From positions 1 to 64,000 of the forward strand of contig NZ_JACVAC010000018.1 of assembly GCF_014851685.1 (NCBI RefSeq): 64,000 nt of DNA. Direction: 5' to 3'. A program made the translations under genes and the position numbers. This DNA comes from Pseudomonas sp. PDM05. Lineage in GTDB: Bacteria; Pseudomonadota; Gammaproteobacteria; Pseudomonadales; Pseudomonadaceae. The number at the start of each line of letters is the position of its first letter. Within the stretch, counting starts at the first letter, position 1. The notes beneath the pieces were generated by a model. The model was not told the origin of the DNA and made no database searches. It saw only the letters and a program-made list of their open reading frames with translations. This document shows positions 18,304-26,734 of this stretch, one piece after another.

Positions 18304-19014
18304 TCATCGGAAGGTGATGAGTTGCGGCGCCTTCAACAGTTGCAAGTGGGAGTGGCTGTTGAAGGAAGCCAGGGCCACCTCGCGACCGCGGAATTTCAGC
18401 TGGTTGAGCGAGGTGTTAACAATTTGCCAGTTCAGTTCGAAGGCCTGGGCAGCGGGCATCCGGGTAATCAGGTGGAGCAGGGCGGTGATGGTGCCGCCGG
18501 AGGTGAACACGGCGATTTTCTGCGCGTTGTCCGCCGCTTCAAGAATGCGTTGCAGGCCCGCCTGGACCCGCTCGACAAACCCCAGCCAGCTTTCCAGGCC
18601 CGGCGGATCATAGGTGCCGGCCAGCCAGCGCTCGATGATCAGGGCGAAGATGCGCTGGAATTCGCTGCGGTTCTGCGCGGCATTGCGCAGGATTTCCAGG
18701 GCTTCGGGTTCGGTAGTGAGCAGGTCGGGGAGCAGGGCGCGGATGATCGCATCGGCGTCGAACTCGTTGAAGGCGCTGTCTACCTCCAAGGCCGGCACCG
18801 GCAGGCCGAGGGCGCTGTATTGATCGAACGCGGCGCTGGCGGTGTGCTGCTGGCGACGCAGGTCGCCGGCGATGCAGCGGTCGAACGTCAGGCCCAGTTC
18901 GGCCAGGTGGCGCCCGAGCACTTGCGCTTGTTCCACGCCAACGGGCGACAGGACGTCATAGTCGTCTGCACCGAAGGAGGCTTGGCCATGTCGAATCAGA
19001 TAGATGCTGCCCAC
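18304..19014 (-). CDS. Histidine phosphatase family protein
   Basis: A 236-residue phosphoglycerate mutase-like (branch 1) phosphatase. The catalytic RHG triad is at the N-terminus in IYLIRHGQASFG. Further family residues are the Arg in GDLRRQQHTA, the acid in NEFDAD and a late segment, TSGGTITALLHLI, where many members have GGT/H. Its substrate is unknown. It sits in an apparent two-gene unit with the SCP2-domain gene and is divergent from sohB. Confidence 0.85.
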   Translation of the reverse strand: MGSIYLIRHGQASFGADDYDVLSPVGVEQAQVLGRHLAELGLTFDRCIAGDLRRQQHTASAAFDQYSALGLPVPALEVDSAFNEFDADAIIRALLPDLLTTEPEALEILRNAAQNRSEFQRIFALIIERWLAGTYDPPGLESWLGFVERVQAGLQRILEAADNAQKIAVFTSGGTITALLHLITRMPAAQAFELNWQIVNTSLNQLKFRGREVALASFNSHSHLQLLKAPQLITFR

Positions 19015-19209
19015 GTCCGTTTTCCCGGTACGTTGAAAGTCTGGCGAGGTTATGGGGATGCCTGCGAGCTGTCAATGGAAAAACATACGCTTGTTTTAAA
19101 AGCTCGTTGGAACGCTCCGTTGCTGGCGGTTTGATCACTGGCTCGAACGCGGTGCCGCCGGTATGCTTGGGCAATCCGCGCCTGGCGCACTGCACTTGTA
19201 AGGAGAAAC

Positions 19210-20247
19210 ATGGATTTCCTGGCCGAATACGCGAGCTTTCTGGCGAAGACCGTCACCCTGGTGGTCGCTATTCTGGTGGTACTGATCAGCTTCGCGGCAT
19301 TGCGCAGCAAAGGTCGTCGCAAGTCCGCCGGCCAATTGCAGGTCAGCAAACTCAATGATTTCTACAAGGGCCTGCGTGAGCGCCTGGAATCAACCCTGCT
19401 CGACAAGGACCAGCTCAAGGCCCTGCGCAAGTCCGAAAGCAAAGCCGAAAGCAAAGCCGAAAAGAAGAACAGCAAGAAAAAGCCCGAGGCCAAGCCACGG
19501 GTGTTCGTGCTGGATTTCGACGGCGACATCAAGGCCTCGGCCACCGAGAGCCTGCGCCATGAAATCACCGCGTTGCTCAGCCTCGCCACGCCTAAGGACG
19601 AAGTGGTCCTGCGCCTGGAAAGCGGCGGCGGCATGGTGCACAGCTACGGCCTGGCCTCGTCGCAACTGGCGCGGATCCGCCAGGCGGGCGTGCCGTTGAC
19701 CGTGTGCATCGACAAGGTTGCGGCCAGCGGCGGCTACATGATGGCGTGCATCGGCGAGAAAATTATCAGCGCCCCGTTTGCCATTCTCGGTTCGATTGGC
19801 GTGGTGGCGCAGTTGCCCAACGTCAACCGCCTGCTGAAAAAACACGACATCGACTTTGAAGTGCTGACCGCCGGCGAGTACAAGCGCACCCTCACGGTGT
19901 TTGGCGAAAACACCGAGAAGGGCCGCGAGAAGTTCCAGGAAGACCTGGACATCACCCATCAATTGTTCAAGAACTTCGTGTCGCGCTATCGCCCACAGTT
20001 GGCGATTGATGAAGTTGCGACCGGAGAGGTGTGGCTGGGTGTTGCAGCGCTGGACAAGCAACTGGTCGATGAGCTGCAAACCAGCGACGAATACCTGGCG
20101 ACCAAGGCCAAGACCGACGAGGTGTTCCACCTGCACTATGCCGAGCGCAAGAGTTTGCAGGAGCGTGTCGGCCTGGCGGCCAGCGGTTCCGTGGACCGGG
20201 TGCTGCTGACCTGGTGGAGCCGTCTGACCCAGCAGCGGTTCTGGTAA
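19210..20247 (+). CDS. sohB: Inner-membrane serine protease SohB (S49 family)
   Basis: A 345-residue S49 peptidase. The N-terminal membrane anchor (TLVVAILVVLISFAAL, about residues 15-35) is followed by a Lys/Glu-rich linker of repeated SKAES units and a ClpP-like protease fold. The nucleophile Ser lies in DKVAASGGYMMAC and the general base Lys in TAGEYKRTLTVFG. SohB is a periplasm-facing protease related to SppA signal-peptide peptidase; in E. coli extra copies suppress loss of HtrA. AAGGAG lies 6 nt upstream of the ATG. The following gene converges across a REPIN. Confidence 0.9.
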   Translation: MDFLAEYASFLAKTVTLVVAILVVLISFAALRSKGRRKSAGQLQVSKLNDFYKGLRERLESTLLDKDQLKALRKSESKAESKAEKKNSKKKPEAKPRVFVLDFDGDIKASATESLRHEITALLSLATPKDEVVLRLESGGGMVHSYGLASSQLARIRQAGVPLTVCIDKVAASGGYMMACIGEKIISAPFAILGSIGVVAQLPNVNRLLKKHDIDFEVLTAGEYKRTLTVFGENTEKGREKFQEDLDITHQLFKNFVSRYRPQLAIDEVATGEVWLGVAALDKQLVDELQTSDEYLATKAKTDEVFHLHYAERKSLQERVGLAASGSVDRVLLTWWSRLTQQRFW

Positions 20248-20275
20248 CCCGATCCCTCGGATCCAGGTGATCCCT

Positions 20276-20395
20276 TGTGGGAGCGGGCTTGTGTGGGAGC
20301 GGGCTTGCTCGCGAAGGCGGTGTACCAGTCACCGGATTTAGCGACTGACACTCCTCATTCGCGAGCAAGCCCGCTCCCACACACACCCGCTCCCA
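20276..20395. repeat. Nested REPIN with duplicated outer ends
   Basis: A complete REPIN (20292-20381) is bracketed by a second, partial copy of each end: TGTGGGAGCGGGCTTG at 20276-20291 and CACCCGCTCCCATA at 20382-20395. The 3' end of the MFS transporter gene lies inside it, with its stop codon in the right-hand REP. Confidence 0.85.
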
Positions 20396-21893
20396 TATTG
20401 ATCGGGTGTCGCATCAACATGCCCACCACCAGCGCCCCTAGCAACCCCAATAATCCTGCGACCCCCAACACCCCGCCGAACCCACCGACAAACGCCTGCC
20501 GGGCCAACGGTTGCACACTGGCGCGTGCTGGCTCCGGTAACAGCGCCATCGCCGCCGGCATATCGCCCGCCACCACTCGCGACGCTATGCCGGCCACCTG
20601 CGCCTGCCACTGGCCACCGATGCTCGCGCTCAACAACTGCTCGCTCTGACTATTGAGCAGCGCGCCATATACCCCAATGGCCAGCATGATCGCGCTGAAA
20701 CGCATGGTGGTACTCATCCCCGAGGCCATCCCGGCGCGGTCGCGCGGCACGCAGGCCATGATGTTTTTCTGGGTGTCGCCATTGAGCAAACCCGCGCCGG
20801 CGCCAGTGATGGCAATCGCCAGGGCGAAGGGCAGGTAGCCCCCCACATTCACTGCCCAGGCGCTGAGCAGGTTGCCGCAGCCCACCAGGGTCAAACCGAT
20901 TGCCATCATGGTCGCAGGCGCAAAGCGTCCGGCCAGGCGTGCGCCGATGCGTGGGCACACCAGCATAGTCAGGGCAAATGGCAGCATGCCCAGGCCCGAA
21001 GTGATTGCGGAGAAACCCAAGCCGTTCTGCAGGTAGAACGGCAGTAATGTCATCATCACCTGGGCACAACCGGCGTAGGCAAACATCCCCAGCAACGCGC
21101 CGATAAAGCGCGGATGGCGAAACAGTTGCAAGTCCACCATCGGTCGCTGTTGCAAGCGTTCGACCAGCACAAACACGCCCAACAGCACTGCACCACCCAG
21201 CAGGCGTGCATAGGTCAGCGGGCTGTCCCAACCTATGCGGTTCGCTTCGATCAGTCCCCAGATCAGGCACAACAGGCTGGCACTGAAGGCCAGGCTGCCC
21301 CACGGATCGAGCCGGGCGGATTGAGTATCGCGGGATTCCGGGATCGCGCGCAGCACCAGAGCCATCAGCGCCAGGCCCACGGGCAGGTTGAGGTAGAAAA
21401 TCCAGCGCCAGCCCAGGTACTCGGTGATCAAGCCGCCCAGGGTCGGCGCGGCGGTCATCGCCACTCCCATGCACGCCCCCCAGAACGCCCAGGCCTTGGC
21501 GCGCTCCACTTCATCGTGGAAGGTATGGCCGATGGACGCCAGGGCCGCGGTCAGCAACAGCGCGGCGCCGACGCCTTTGACTGCACGTGCGACATCCAGC
21601 AGCAACGCGGTCGGGGCGGCGCCACAGCCTAGGGAGGCGAGGATAAAAATACCCAGGCCCCAGACCAGCGAGCGTTTGCGCCCGAAACGGTCGGCAAGGC
21701 TGCCGGCCGGCAACAGCAGCGCGGCAAAGGCGAGCATGTAGGCGCTGACCACCCATTCGATGTCGGCGAAGTTGGCCCCAAGGTCGCGGGCGATACTCGG
21801 CAGGCTCACGGCGACGATATTGGTGTCGAGCACAATCAGCGAGCAGACGCCGGAAGCGGTCAACAGGGTCAGGCGCGGGCTGACCGGGTTCAT
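20355..21893 (-). CDS. MFS multidrug-type transporter (DHA2 family) with REP-encoded C-terminus
   Basis: A 512-residue polytopic major facilitator. The N-terminus has the DHA2 pattern SLIVLDTNIVAVSLPSIARD, and motif A is in GSLADRFGRKRS between helices 2 and 3. About 12-14 hydrophobic helices follow, with motif C-like GPxxGG replaced by APTLGGLITEYLGWRW. Substrate unknown; a drug or small-molecule proton antiporter is likely. The last 13 residues (MGAGVCGSGLARE) are read from the REPIN at 20276-20395, so the native end was apparently replaced by repeat sequence. It is divergent from the LysR gene at 22044, its probable regulator. Confidence 0.85.
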   Translation of the reverse strand: MNPVSPRLTLLTASGVCSLIVLDTNIVAVSLPSIARDLGANFADIEWVVSAYMLAFAALLLPAGSLADRFGRKRSLVWGLGIFILASLGCGAAPTALLLDVARAVKGVGAALLLTAALASIGHTFHDEVERAKAWAFWGACMGVAMTAAPTLGGLITEYLGWRWIFYLNLPVGLALMALVLRAIPESRDTQSARLDPWGSLAFSASLLCLIWGLIEANRIGWDSPLTYARLLGGAVLLGVFVLVERLQQRPMVDLQLFRHPRFIGALLGMFAYAGCAQVMMTLLPFYLQNGLGFSAITSGLGMLPFALTMLVCPRIGARLAGRFAPATMMAIGLTLVGCGNLLSAWAVNVGGYLPFALAIAITGAGAGLLNGDTQKNIMACVPRDRAGMASGMSTTMRFSAIMLAIGVYGALLNSQSEQLLSASIGGQWQAQVAGIASRVVAGDMPAAMALLPEPARASVQPLARQAFVGGFGGVLGVAGLLGLLGALVVGMLMRHPINMGAGVCGSGLARE

Positions 21894-22043
21894 GATCCGA
21901 TTACCTTGCAGGCAATGAGTGGTTTGAAGTGGATATGCATCGCAAAGGCTCTGTGCTGTTAGGATGGTCCCAGCTTATCGCCAGCACTTGGCGCCTTTGT
22001 TAGGCGCCAGGTACAACTTCATTACCTTTGAGCTAACCCTGCG

Positions 22044-22919
22044 ATGGACATCCGCCATTTCCGCTATTTCCTGGCCGTTGCCCGGCACTGCAACTTCACC
22101 CGCGCCGCCGAGCAACTGGGGATCGCGCCGCCGACCTTGAGTCGGCAGATCCAGGACATGGAAACCGCTCTGGGTACGCGCTTGTTTATCCGTCAACAGC
22201 GTGAGGTCAGCCTGACCGAAGCGGGCACGGCCCTGATGCCGGAAGCCGAGGCTACCGTGCGCCAATTCGAGCTCGCTCAGCGTAAGGCCCAGCGAGCCGG
22301 GCGTGGTGAAATCGGCCATATCGAGTTGGGCTATGTGGCGTCCGCGGTGTATAGCGGGCTGTTGCAACGGCAGATGCAGGCGTTCGGCCAGGCATTTGCC
22401 GATGTCAGTGTGAATGTGCGCGAGTGCGCCATGGCTACGTTGCCGGGTGCGGTGGCGGATGGGCGCTATGACATCGGCTACGTTCGTTCGCCCATGACCC
22501 TGCCCGATGGCGTAGAAGCGGTGCGCCTGGACAGTGAAGGTTTTGTCCTCGCGCTGCCCCAGGATTCCTGGCTACTGGGCCTGAAGGCCATCGGTTGTGA
22601 ACACCTGCAAAATGAAACCTTCATCTTGCCCGAGCAGATCAGCGGCACGCTGCATGTCGCGACCCAGGGCGGTTTTGCGCCACGCCTGGGCCCGCAGCCA
22701 GGTGGTTTGGTCGCGGTGTTGGCGCTGGTTTCTCTGGGCCAAGGGGTGGCGGTGGTGCCGTCGTCGGTGGTGGGGCATGTGGCCTTGCCGAACGTGGTCT
22801 ACCGGCCGATTCAAGGCAGTGAGGCGTCGTCGTGGTTGTCGCTGATCCACCGGCGCTTCGAAAAGGCTCCCGCCGTGGCGCGGTTTATCCAGTTGGCCAA
22901 GGCGGCCGGCCGGACATGA
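22044..22919 (+). CDS. LysR-family transcriptional regulator
   Basis: A 291-residue LTTR. The N-terminal winged helix-turn-helix is MDIRHFRYFLAVARHCNFTR...AAEQLGIAPPTLSRQIQDME; a linker helix and a type 2 periplasmic-binding-like effector domain follow (about 90-290). It is divergent from the MFS transporter gene across 150 bp, the usual arrangement for a LysR regulator controlling its neighbour. The effector is not predictable. Convention would place a T-N11-A box in the shared intergenic region, but I could not fix one with confidence. Confidence 0.88.
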   Translation: MDIRHFRYFLAVARHCNFTRAAEQLGIAPPTLSRQIQDMETALGTRLFIRQQREVSLTEAGTALMPEAEATVRQFELAQRKAQRAGRGEIGHIELGYVASAVYSGLLQRQMQAFGQAFADVSVNVRECAMATLPGAVADGRYDIGYVRSPMTLPDGVEAVRLDSEGFVLALPQDSWLLGLKAIGCEHLQNETFILPEQISGTLHVATQGGFAPRLGPQPGGLVAVLALVSLGQGVAVVPSSVVGHVALPNVVYRPIQGSEASSWLSLIHRRFEKAPAVARFIQLAKAAGRT

Positions 22920-23166
22920 TTACAGATCTTGTAATAGTTTTGCGCTGTAGGAAATTTGCTTTGCGGTTGTACGATTCAAGTCCTTTTCTTGTCGCAGGAC
23001 TTGCATGAACACCCTCTCGGAGCCCCCCAGTCGTCTTTCCCCAAGACATCCGCTGCCGCCGTTTCCGCTCAAGCACCCCGTATTTCGACTGCTAGTCTTG
23101 TCCCGGTCCACTGACCGCGCATTGCCGTGTCCGGCATTCTGATAATCGAACAAAGAGACTCTATAA

Positions 23167-24723
23167 ATGGAATGGTTAGCGGATCCAACGGCCTGGCTCG
23201 GCCTGTTGACTTTGATTGTGCTGGAACTGGTGCTGGGTATCGACAACCTGGTGTTTATCGCCATCCTGGCAGACAAACTGCCGCCGGAGCAGCGTGATCG
23301 TGCGCGGTTGATCGGTTTGTCTCTGGCGTTGCTGATGCGCCTGGGCTTGCTGGCGAGTATTTCGTGGTTGGTGACGCTTACCCAGCCGTTGTTCGAAGTG
23401 TTCGACAAGAGCTTCTCCGGTCGCGACCTGATCATGCTGTTTGGTGGTGTGTTCCTGTTGTTCAAGGCCACCATGGAATTGCATGAGCGCCTCGAAGGCC
23501 ATGTGGCCCAGCGTACGGGCAATGTGGCCTACGCGATGTTCTGGCCGATCGTGGCGCAGATCGTGGTGCTCGACGCGGTGTTCTCCCTCGATGCGGTGAT
23601 CACCGCCGTGGGCATGGTCGATGAGTTGGCGGTGATGATGATCGCGGTGATCATTTCCATCGGCCTGATGATCGTCGCGAGCAAGCCGTTGACCCGCTTC
23701 GTCAACGCGCACCCGACGGTGATCATGCTCTGCCTGGGCTTCTTGATGATGATCGGTTTCGCCCTGACCGCCGAAGGCCTGGGCTTCCATATTCCCAAGG
23801 GCTACTTGTATGCGGCCATCGGTTTTTCGATCCTGATCGAAGTGTTCAACCAGATTGCCCGTGCCCGCCGCAAGAAGTCGGCGCAAGGTGTGCTGCCGGT
23901 GCGTGAGCGCACCGCCCATGCGGTAATGCGTTTGCTGGGCGGTCGCAGCCTGGCGGTGGAAGAGGTCGGTGAAGAGGTGGCCGACTTGCTTGGTGAGCCC
24001 GATACCGCCCAGGGCCCGCTGTTTGATCGCCGCGAGCGCGTGATGATCAGCGGTGTGCTGCAATTGGCCGAGCGGCCGATTCGTACGCTGATGACGCCGC
24101 GCGCCAAGGTTGATTACATCGATCTGGCGGACGATGCAGAGACGATTCGCCTGAAACTGATGCATTCGTCCTACTCGCGTCTGCCATTGATCCGCAACGG
24201 CGCGGTGGATGAACCGCTGGGTTTTGTGCACAAGAAGGAACTGCTCAAAGAATACCTGGCCGGCAACCAGCCGAACCTGGAACACCTGGCACGCCGGGCG
24301 ATCAACCTGCTGGAGAGCTTTTCGATCCTCAATGCCCTGGAGCAGATGCGCCAGGAGTCCACCCACATCGCCTTCGTGATCAACGAGTTCGGTGACTTCA
24401 TGGGCGTGTTGAGCATGACCGACATCCTTGAATCCATCGCCGGTGAATTGCCGGATGCCAGCGAAATCGAAGGGCCGGATATTGTCGAGGAGGGCGCCGG
24501 GTTCCGTGCCAATGGCGCAATGAACCTGAACCAACTGCGCCAGCGCACCGGCTTTCAGGCGGTGGCGACCGAGGATTACCAGACCCTCGCCGGCCTGGTG
24601 ATGAGCCTGCTGGACCGCTTGCCAATGGTCGGCGACAGCCTGGCGTACGAAGGCTGGCGCCTGACCGTGGCCGCGGTCGAAGAGCGACGGGTCACTCAGG
24701 TGACGATGGTGCGTGAACCGTAA
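23167..24723 (+). CDS. TerC-family membrane protein with CBS and CorC/HlyC domains
   Basis: A 518-residue fusion like E. coli YoaE. The N-terminal TerC domain has about seven helices (about 1-235), with GIDNLVFIAILADKLPPEQR and DAVFSLDAVITAVGMV carrying the conserved acidic pairs. A CBS pair follows (about 300-425, with RTLMTPRAKVDYIDL and HIAFVINEFGDFMGVLSMTD). The C-terminus is a CorC/HlyC domain ending RLTVAAVEERRVTQV. TerC proteins are implicated in metal (Mn) export and in metalation of exported enzymes, so metal homeostasis at the inner membrane is the best guess. The 247 bp upstream hold no structure I can assign. Confidence 0.85.
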   Translation: MEWLADPTAWLGLLTLIVLELVLGIDNLVFIAILADKLPPEQRDRARLIGLSLALLMRLGLLASISWLVTLTQPLFEVFDKSFSGRDLIMLFGGVFLLFKATMELHERLEGHVAQRTGNVAYAMFWPIVAQIVVLDAVFSLDAVITAVGMVDELAVMMIAVIISIGLMIVASKPLTRFVNAHPTVIMLCLGFLMMIGFALTAEGLGFHIPKGYLYAAIGFSILIEVFNQIARARRKKSAQGVLPVRERTAHAVMRLLGGRSLAVEEVGEEVADLLGEPDTAQGPLFDRRERVMISGVLQLAERPIRTLMTPRAKVDYIDLADDAETIRLKLMHSSYSRLPLIRNGAVDEPLGFVHKKELLKEYLAGNQPNLEHLARRAINLLESFSILNALEQMRQESTHIAFVINEFGDFMGVLSMTDILESIAGELPDASEIEGPDIVEEGAGFRANGAMNLNQLRQRTGFQAVATEDYQTLAGLVMSLLDRLPMVGDSLAYEGWRLTVAAVEERRVTQVTMVREP

Positions 24724-24847
24724 AGCAGCCCTTGCCTGCGTGTTTTGACACATACAGCGCCCGGTCGGCCCTGAACGGCACCGGGTTGAGGATGTCGCCA
24801 TCCTCTACCCGGATTCGGCGGAGACTGCCGTCGGGGCGTGCAAGGAC
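24724..24847 (-). pseudogene. Remnant of a GGDEF (diguanylate cyclase) C-terminus
   Basis: On the minus strand one frame reads FRADRALYVSKHAGKGCF, which matches the end of GGDEF domains (ADxALYxAKxxGKN). About 40 codons precede it (starting near VLARPDGSLRRIRVEDG) before it runs into the thioredoxin-like gene, whose stop lies at its upstream edge. There is no start codon, no GGDEF motif and no room for one. I read it as the decayed tail of a lost cyclase gene. Confidence 0.4.
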
Positions 24848-25176
24848 TAGCGGGCGTAGCGGGCGAACGTGTCTTCAACGAATTGGTCTTGATCTTCTGG
24901 GGCGCCTAAACCCTTGAATGCCTCTTTCAACTCTCCATTGAGGTAGATCAACCAGGTCGGGGTGCCCTTTACCTCCGGGTGGCGAGGAGTGTTTTCACAG
25001 TCAAGCACCATGCTCACGATCTCGGGGTAGTTGGCGGCAATCCTTTCAAACAGCGGCACGGCCTGAGAACAAGCGGGGCAGCGGACTGAAACAAACAGCA
25101 AAAATACTGGGCGTGAGCTGCTCAGTACCTGTTGGTAGTCCTCGGCATTGGCAATCGTCGCGGTGGCAAGTCCCAT
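24847..25176 (-). CDS. Thioredoxin-like protein (CPAC active site)
   Basis: A 109-residue thioredoxin fold without signal peptide. The active site is CPAC in SVRCPACSQAVPLFERI (about residues 33-36) and the conserved cis-proline region is GTPTWLIYLNGELKEAF. The active-site sequence differs from WCGPC thioredoxin, so it may act on a dedicated partner. It is probably cytoplasmic. The GGDEF remnant follows immediately. Confidence 0.8.
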   Translation of the reverse strand: MGLATATIANAEDYQQVLSSSRPVFLLFVSVRCPACSQAVPLFERIAANYPEIVSMVLDCENTPRHPEVKGTPTWLIYLNGELKEAFKGLGAPEDQDQFVEDTFARYAR

Positions 25177-25251
25177 GACAGTCTTCCTCTTGCGCAGCGG
25201 TAGTTGTCGCCAACGCTAAATCGAGGATTGAACAGCGTCTACTGTCAACCT

Positions 25252-25500
25252 TCACAGGTCCCGCTCACGCTCCAAGCGTTCGCGGGCCTTGCGCGCCTGG
25301 CTCGCGCATTTCTTGTATTCCAGGTTGTCCCGCGAGGCCTTGGCCTGGCGATAGCCGTGGTGGTTCTGGCTGGTGTAGTTGGTGCTCAAGGTGTCCTTGA
25401 GCTTGCGCAGTTCTTCCTTGCAGTCGCGGCGATCGTTGCTGGCGCAGGCGCTGCCGGCCACCAGCAAGGAAAGCAAAACCAGCGTAAGACGAAACTTCAT
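25252..25500 (-). CDS. Small exported protein, function unknown
   Basis: An 82-residue protein with a clear signal peptide (MKFRLTLVLLSLLVAGSACA). The mature part is very basic and acidic with paired cysteines (DRRDCKEELRKLKDTL; EYKKCASQARKARERLERE), suggesting a small periplasmic helical protein with one disulfide. The lipobox match is poor, so signal peptidase I cleavage is more likely than lipidation. I chose the ATG at 25500 because it directly starts the signal peptide. Confidence 0.6.
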   Translation of the reverse strand: MKFRLTLVLLSLLVAGSACASNDRRDCKEELRKLKDTLSTNYTSQNHHGYRQAKASRDNLEYKKCASQARKARERLERERDL

Positions 25501-25833
25501 CAGGGCACGGTCCTTATAGGCGGGCATGTGCAAAGGCTAGCCGAGCATGGGGATTTTTCCACGGTGCGCGCGCACCGCAACGGTGCGTGGTAACGCTGTT
25601 TTGGCGCGCCCGACTGGGGCCTGTCACCGCAGTGTGTGGCCTGGGGTAGCACGGTGGGCGCAGATGCTGGCGTATCGCCGTATTGCCCGCGACGATTTAT
25701 CTGGCTGATTTATAAAGAATTTATTCCCCGCATATTTTTCTATTTCAGCGTGTGGCACACTTTCTGCTGTCTATTCCGTTGTTACATACCAAGTTCCGGT
25801 ATAGCGGAATACACAACTCCTGGAGTGCTTGTC
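25501..25833. other. Upstream region of the amino acid ABC transporter operon
   Basis: The 333 bp are AT-richer than the flanks between 25690 and 25800. Apart from the inverted repeat at 25794-25809 I see no gene or RNA. The substrate-binding protein start at 25834 has GGAG 9 nt upstream. Confidence 0.5.
25794..25809. promoter_or_regulatory. Candidate operator (IclR-type palindrome)
   Basis: TTCCG-GTATAG-CGGAA is a perfect 5+5 bp inverted repeat with a TATAG centre that could also be a -10 element. It lies 24 bp before the first gene of a locus that contains its own IclR-family regulator (29404-30189). That family often binds TTCCG/CGGAA-type palindromes. Confidence 0.4.
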
Positions 25834-26682
25834 ATGCATCACCGACCTTCCGTATTCAAAGCGTGTGTTTTTCTCTTCGCCGCCTCGGCGTCCCTCGCAA
25901 GCCAAGTGCAGGCGGCGGACAGCAAGCTCGATGATGTGCTCAAGCGTGGGCACTTGATCGTGGGTACAGGCAGTACCAATGCGCCGTGGCACTTCCAGGG
26001 AGCGGATGGCAAGTTGCAGGGGTTTGATATCGACATCGGCCGCATCGTGGCCAAGGGGTTGTTCAACGACCCGAGCAAAGTCGAATTTGTGGTGCAGTCG
26101 TCCGACGCACGAATTCCCAACCTGCTGACCAACAAGGTCGACATGAGTTGCCAGTTCATCACCGTCACCGCCAGCCGCGCTCAGCAGGTCGCGTTTACCC
26201 TGCCGTACTACCGCGAAGGCGTCGGCCTGCTATTGCCGAACAACAGCAAGTACAAAGAGATTGAAGACCTGCAAGCCGCTGGCGACGGCGTCACCGTGGC
26301 GGTGCTGCAAAACGTCTACGCCGAAGAGTTGGTGCATCAGGCCCTGCCAAAAGCCAAGGTCGACCAATACGACAGCGTCGACCTGATGTACCAGGCCGTG
26401 AACTCCGGCCGCGCCGATGCCGCCGCCACCGACCAGTCCTCGGTCAAATACCTGATGGTGCAGAACCCTGGCCGCTATCGCAGCCCGACCTACGCCTGGA
26501 GCCCGCAGACCTACGCGTGCGCGGTCAAGCGTGGCGACCAGGACTGGCTGAACTTCGTCAACACCGCCCTGCATGAAGCCATGACCGGTGTCGAGTTCCC
26601 CACCTACCAAGCCTCGTTCAAGCAGTGGTTCGGCGTCGATCTGCCATCGCCGGCGATTGGTTTTCCTGTCGAGTTCAAGTGA
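25834..26682 (+). CDS. Polar amino acid-type ABC transporter, periplasmic binding protein
   Basis: A 282-residue family 3 solute-binding protein (SBP_bac_3). The signal peptide is MHHRPSVFKACVFLFAASA... with cleavage after VQA. The mature part has the ligand-binding lobes (KRGHLIVGTGSTNAPWHFQG, LQGFDIDIGRIVAKGLF, MSCQFITVTASRAQQV). It delivers substrate to the two permeases and ATPase encoded immediately downstream. Amino acid-like ligands are expected from the family; context suggests an amino sugar acid. A strong hairpin after the stop (26695-26716) probably raises its transcript level over the permeases. Confidence 0.88.
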   Translation: MHHRPSVFKACVFLFAASASLASQVQAADSKLDDVLKRGHLIVGTGSTNAPWHFQGADGKLQGFDIDIGRIVAKGLFNDPSKVEFVVQSSDARIPNLLTNKVDMSCQFITVTASRAQQVAFTLPYYREGVGLLLPNNSKYKEIEDLQAAGDGVTVAVLQNVYAEELVHQALPKAKVDQYDSVDLMYQAVNSGRADAAATDQSSVKYLMVQNPGRYRSPTYAWSPQTYACAVKRGDQDWLNFVNTALHEAMTGVEFPTYQASFKQWFGVDLPSPAIGFPVEFK

Positions 26683-26694
26683 TTCGTGACAACC

Positions 26695-26716
26695 GGGGCG
26701 CCGCGAACGGCGCCCC
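26695..26716 (+). promoter_or_regulatory. Intercistronic hairpin after the binding-protein gene
   Basis: GGGGCGCCG-CGAA-CGGCGCCCC is a perfect 9 bp GC stem with a 4 nt loop, 12 nt after the stop. It lacks a long U-run (it is followed by TATT), so it looks more like an mRNA-stabilising or partial-termination structure than a full terminator. Confidence 0.65.
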
Positions 26717-26734
26717 TATTAGGTATTGCCGACC

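Noticed and set aside
22920..23166. A possible yybP-ykoY (manganese) riboswitch before the TerC-family gene
   Set aside because: Manganese riboswitches often precede such genes, but I could not find the conserved paired loop motifs in these 247 bp. Judging this needs a covariance-model search.
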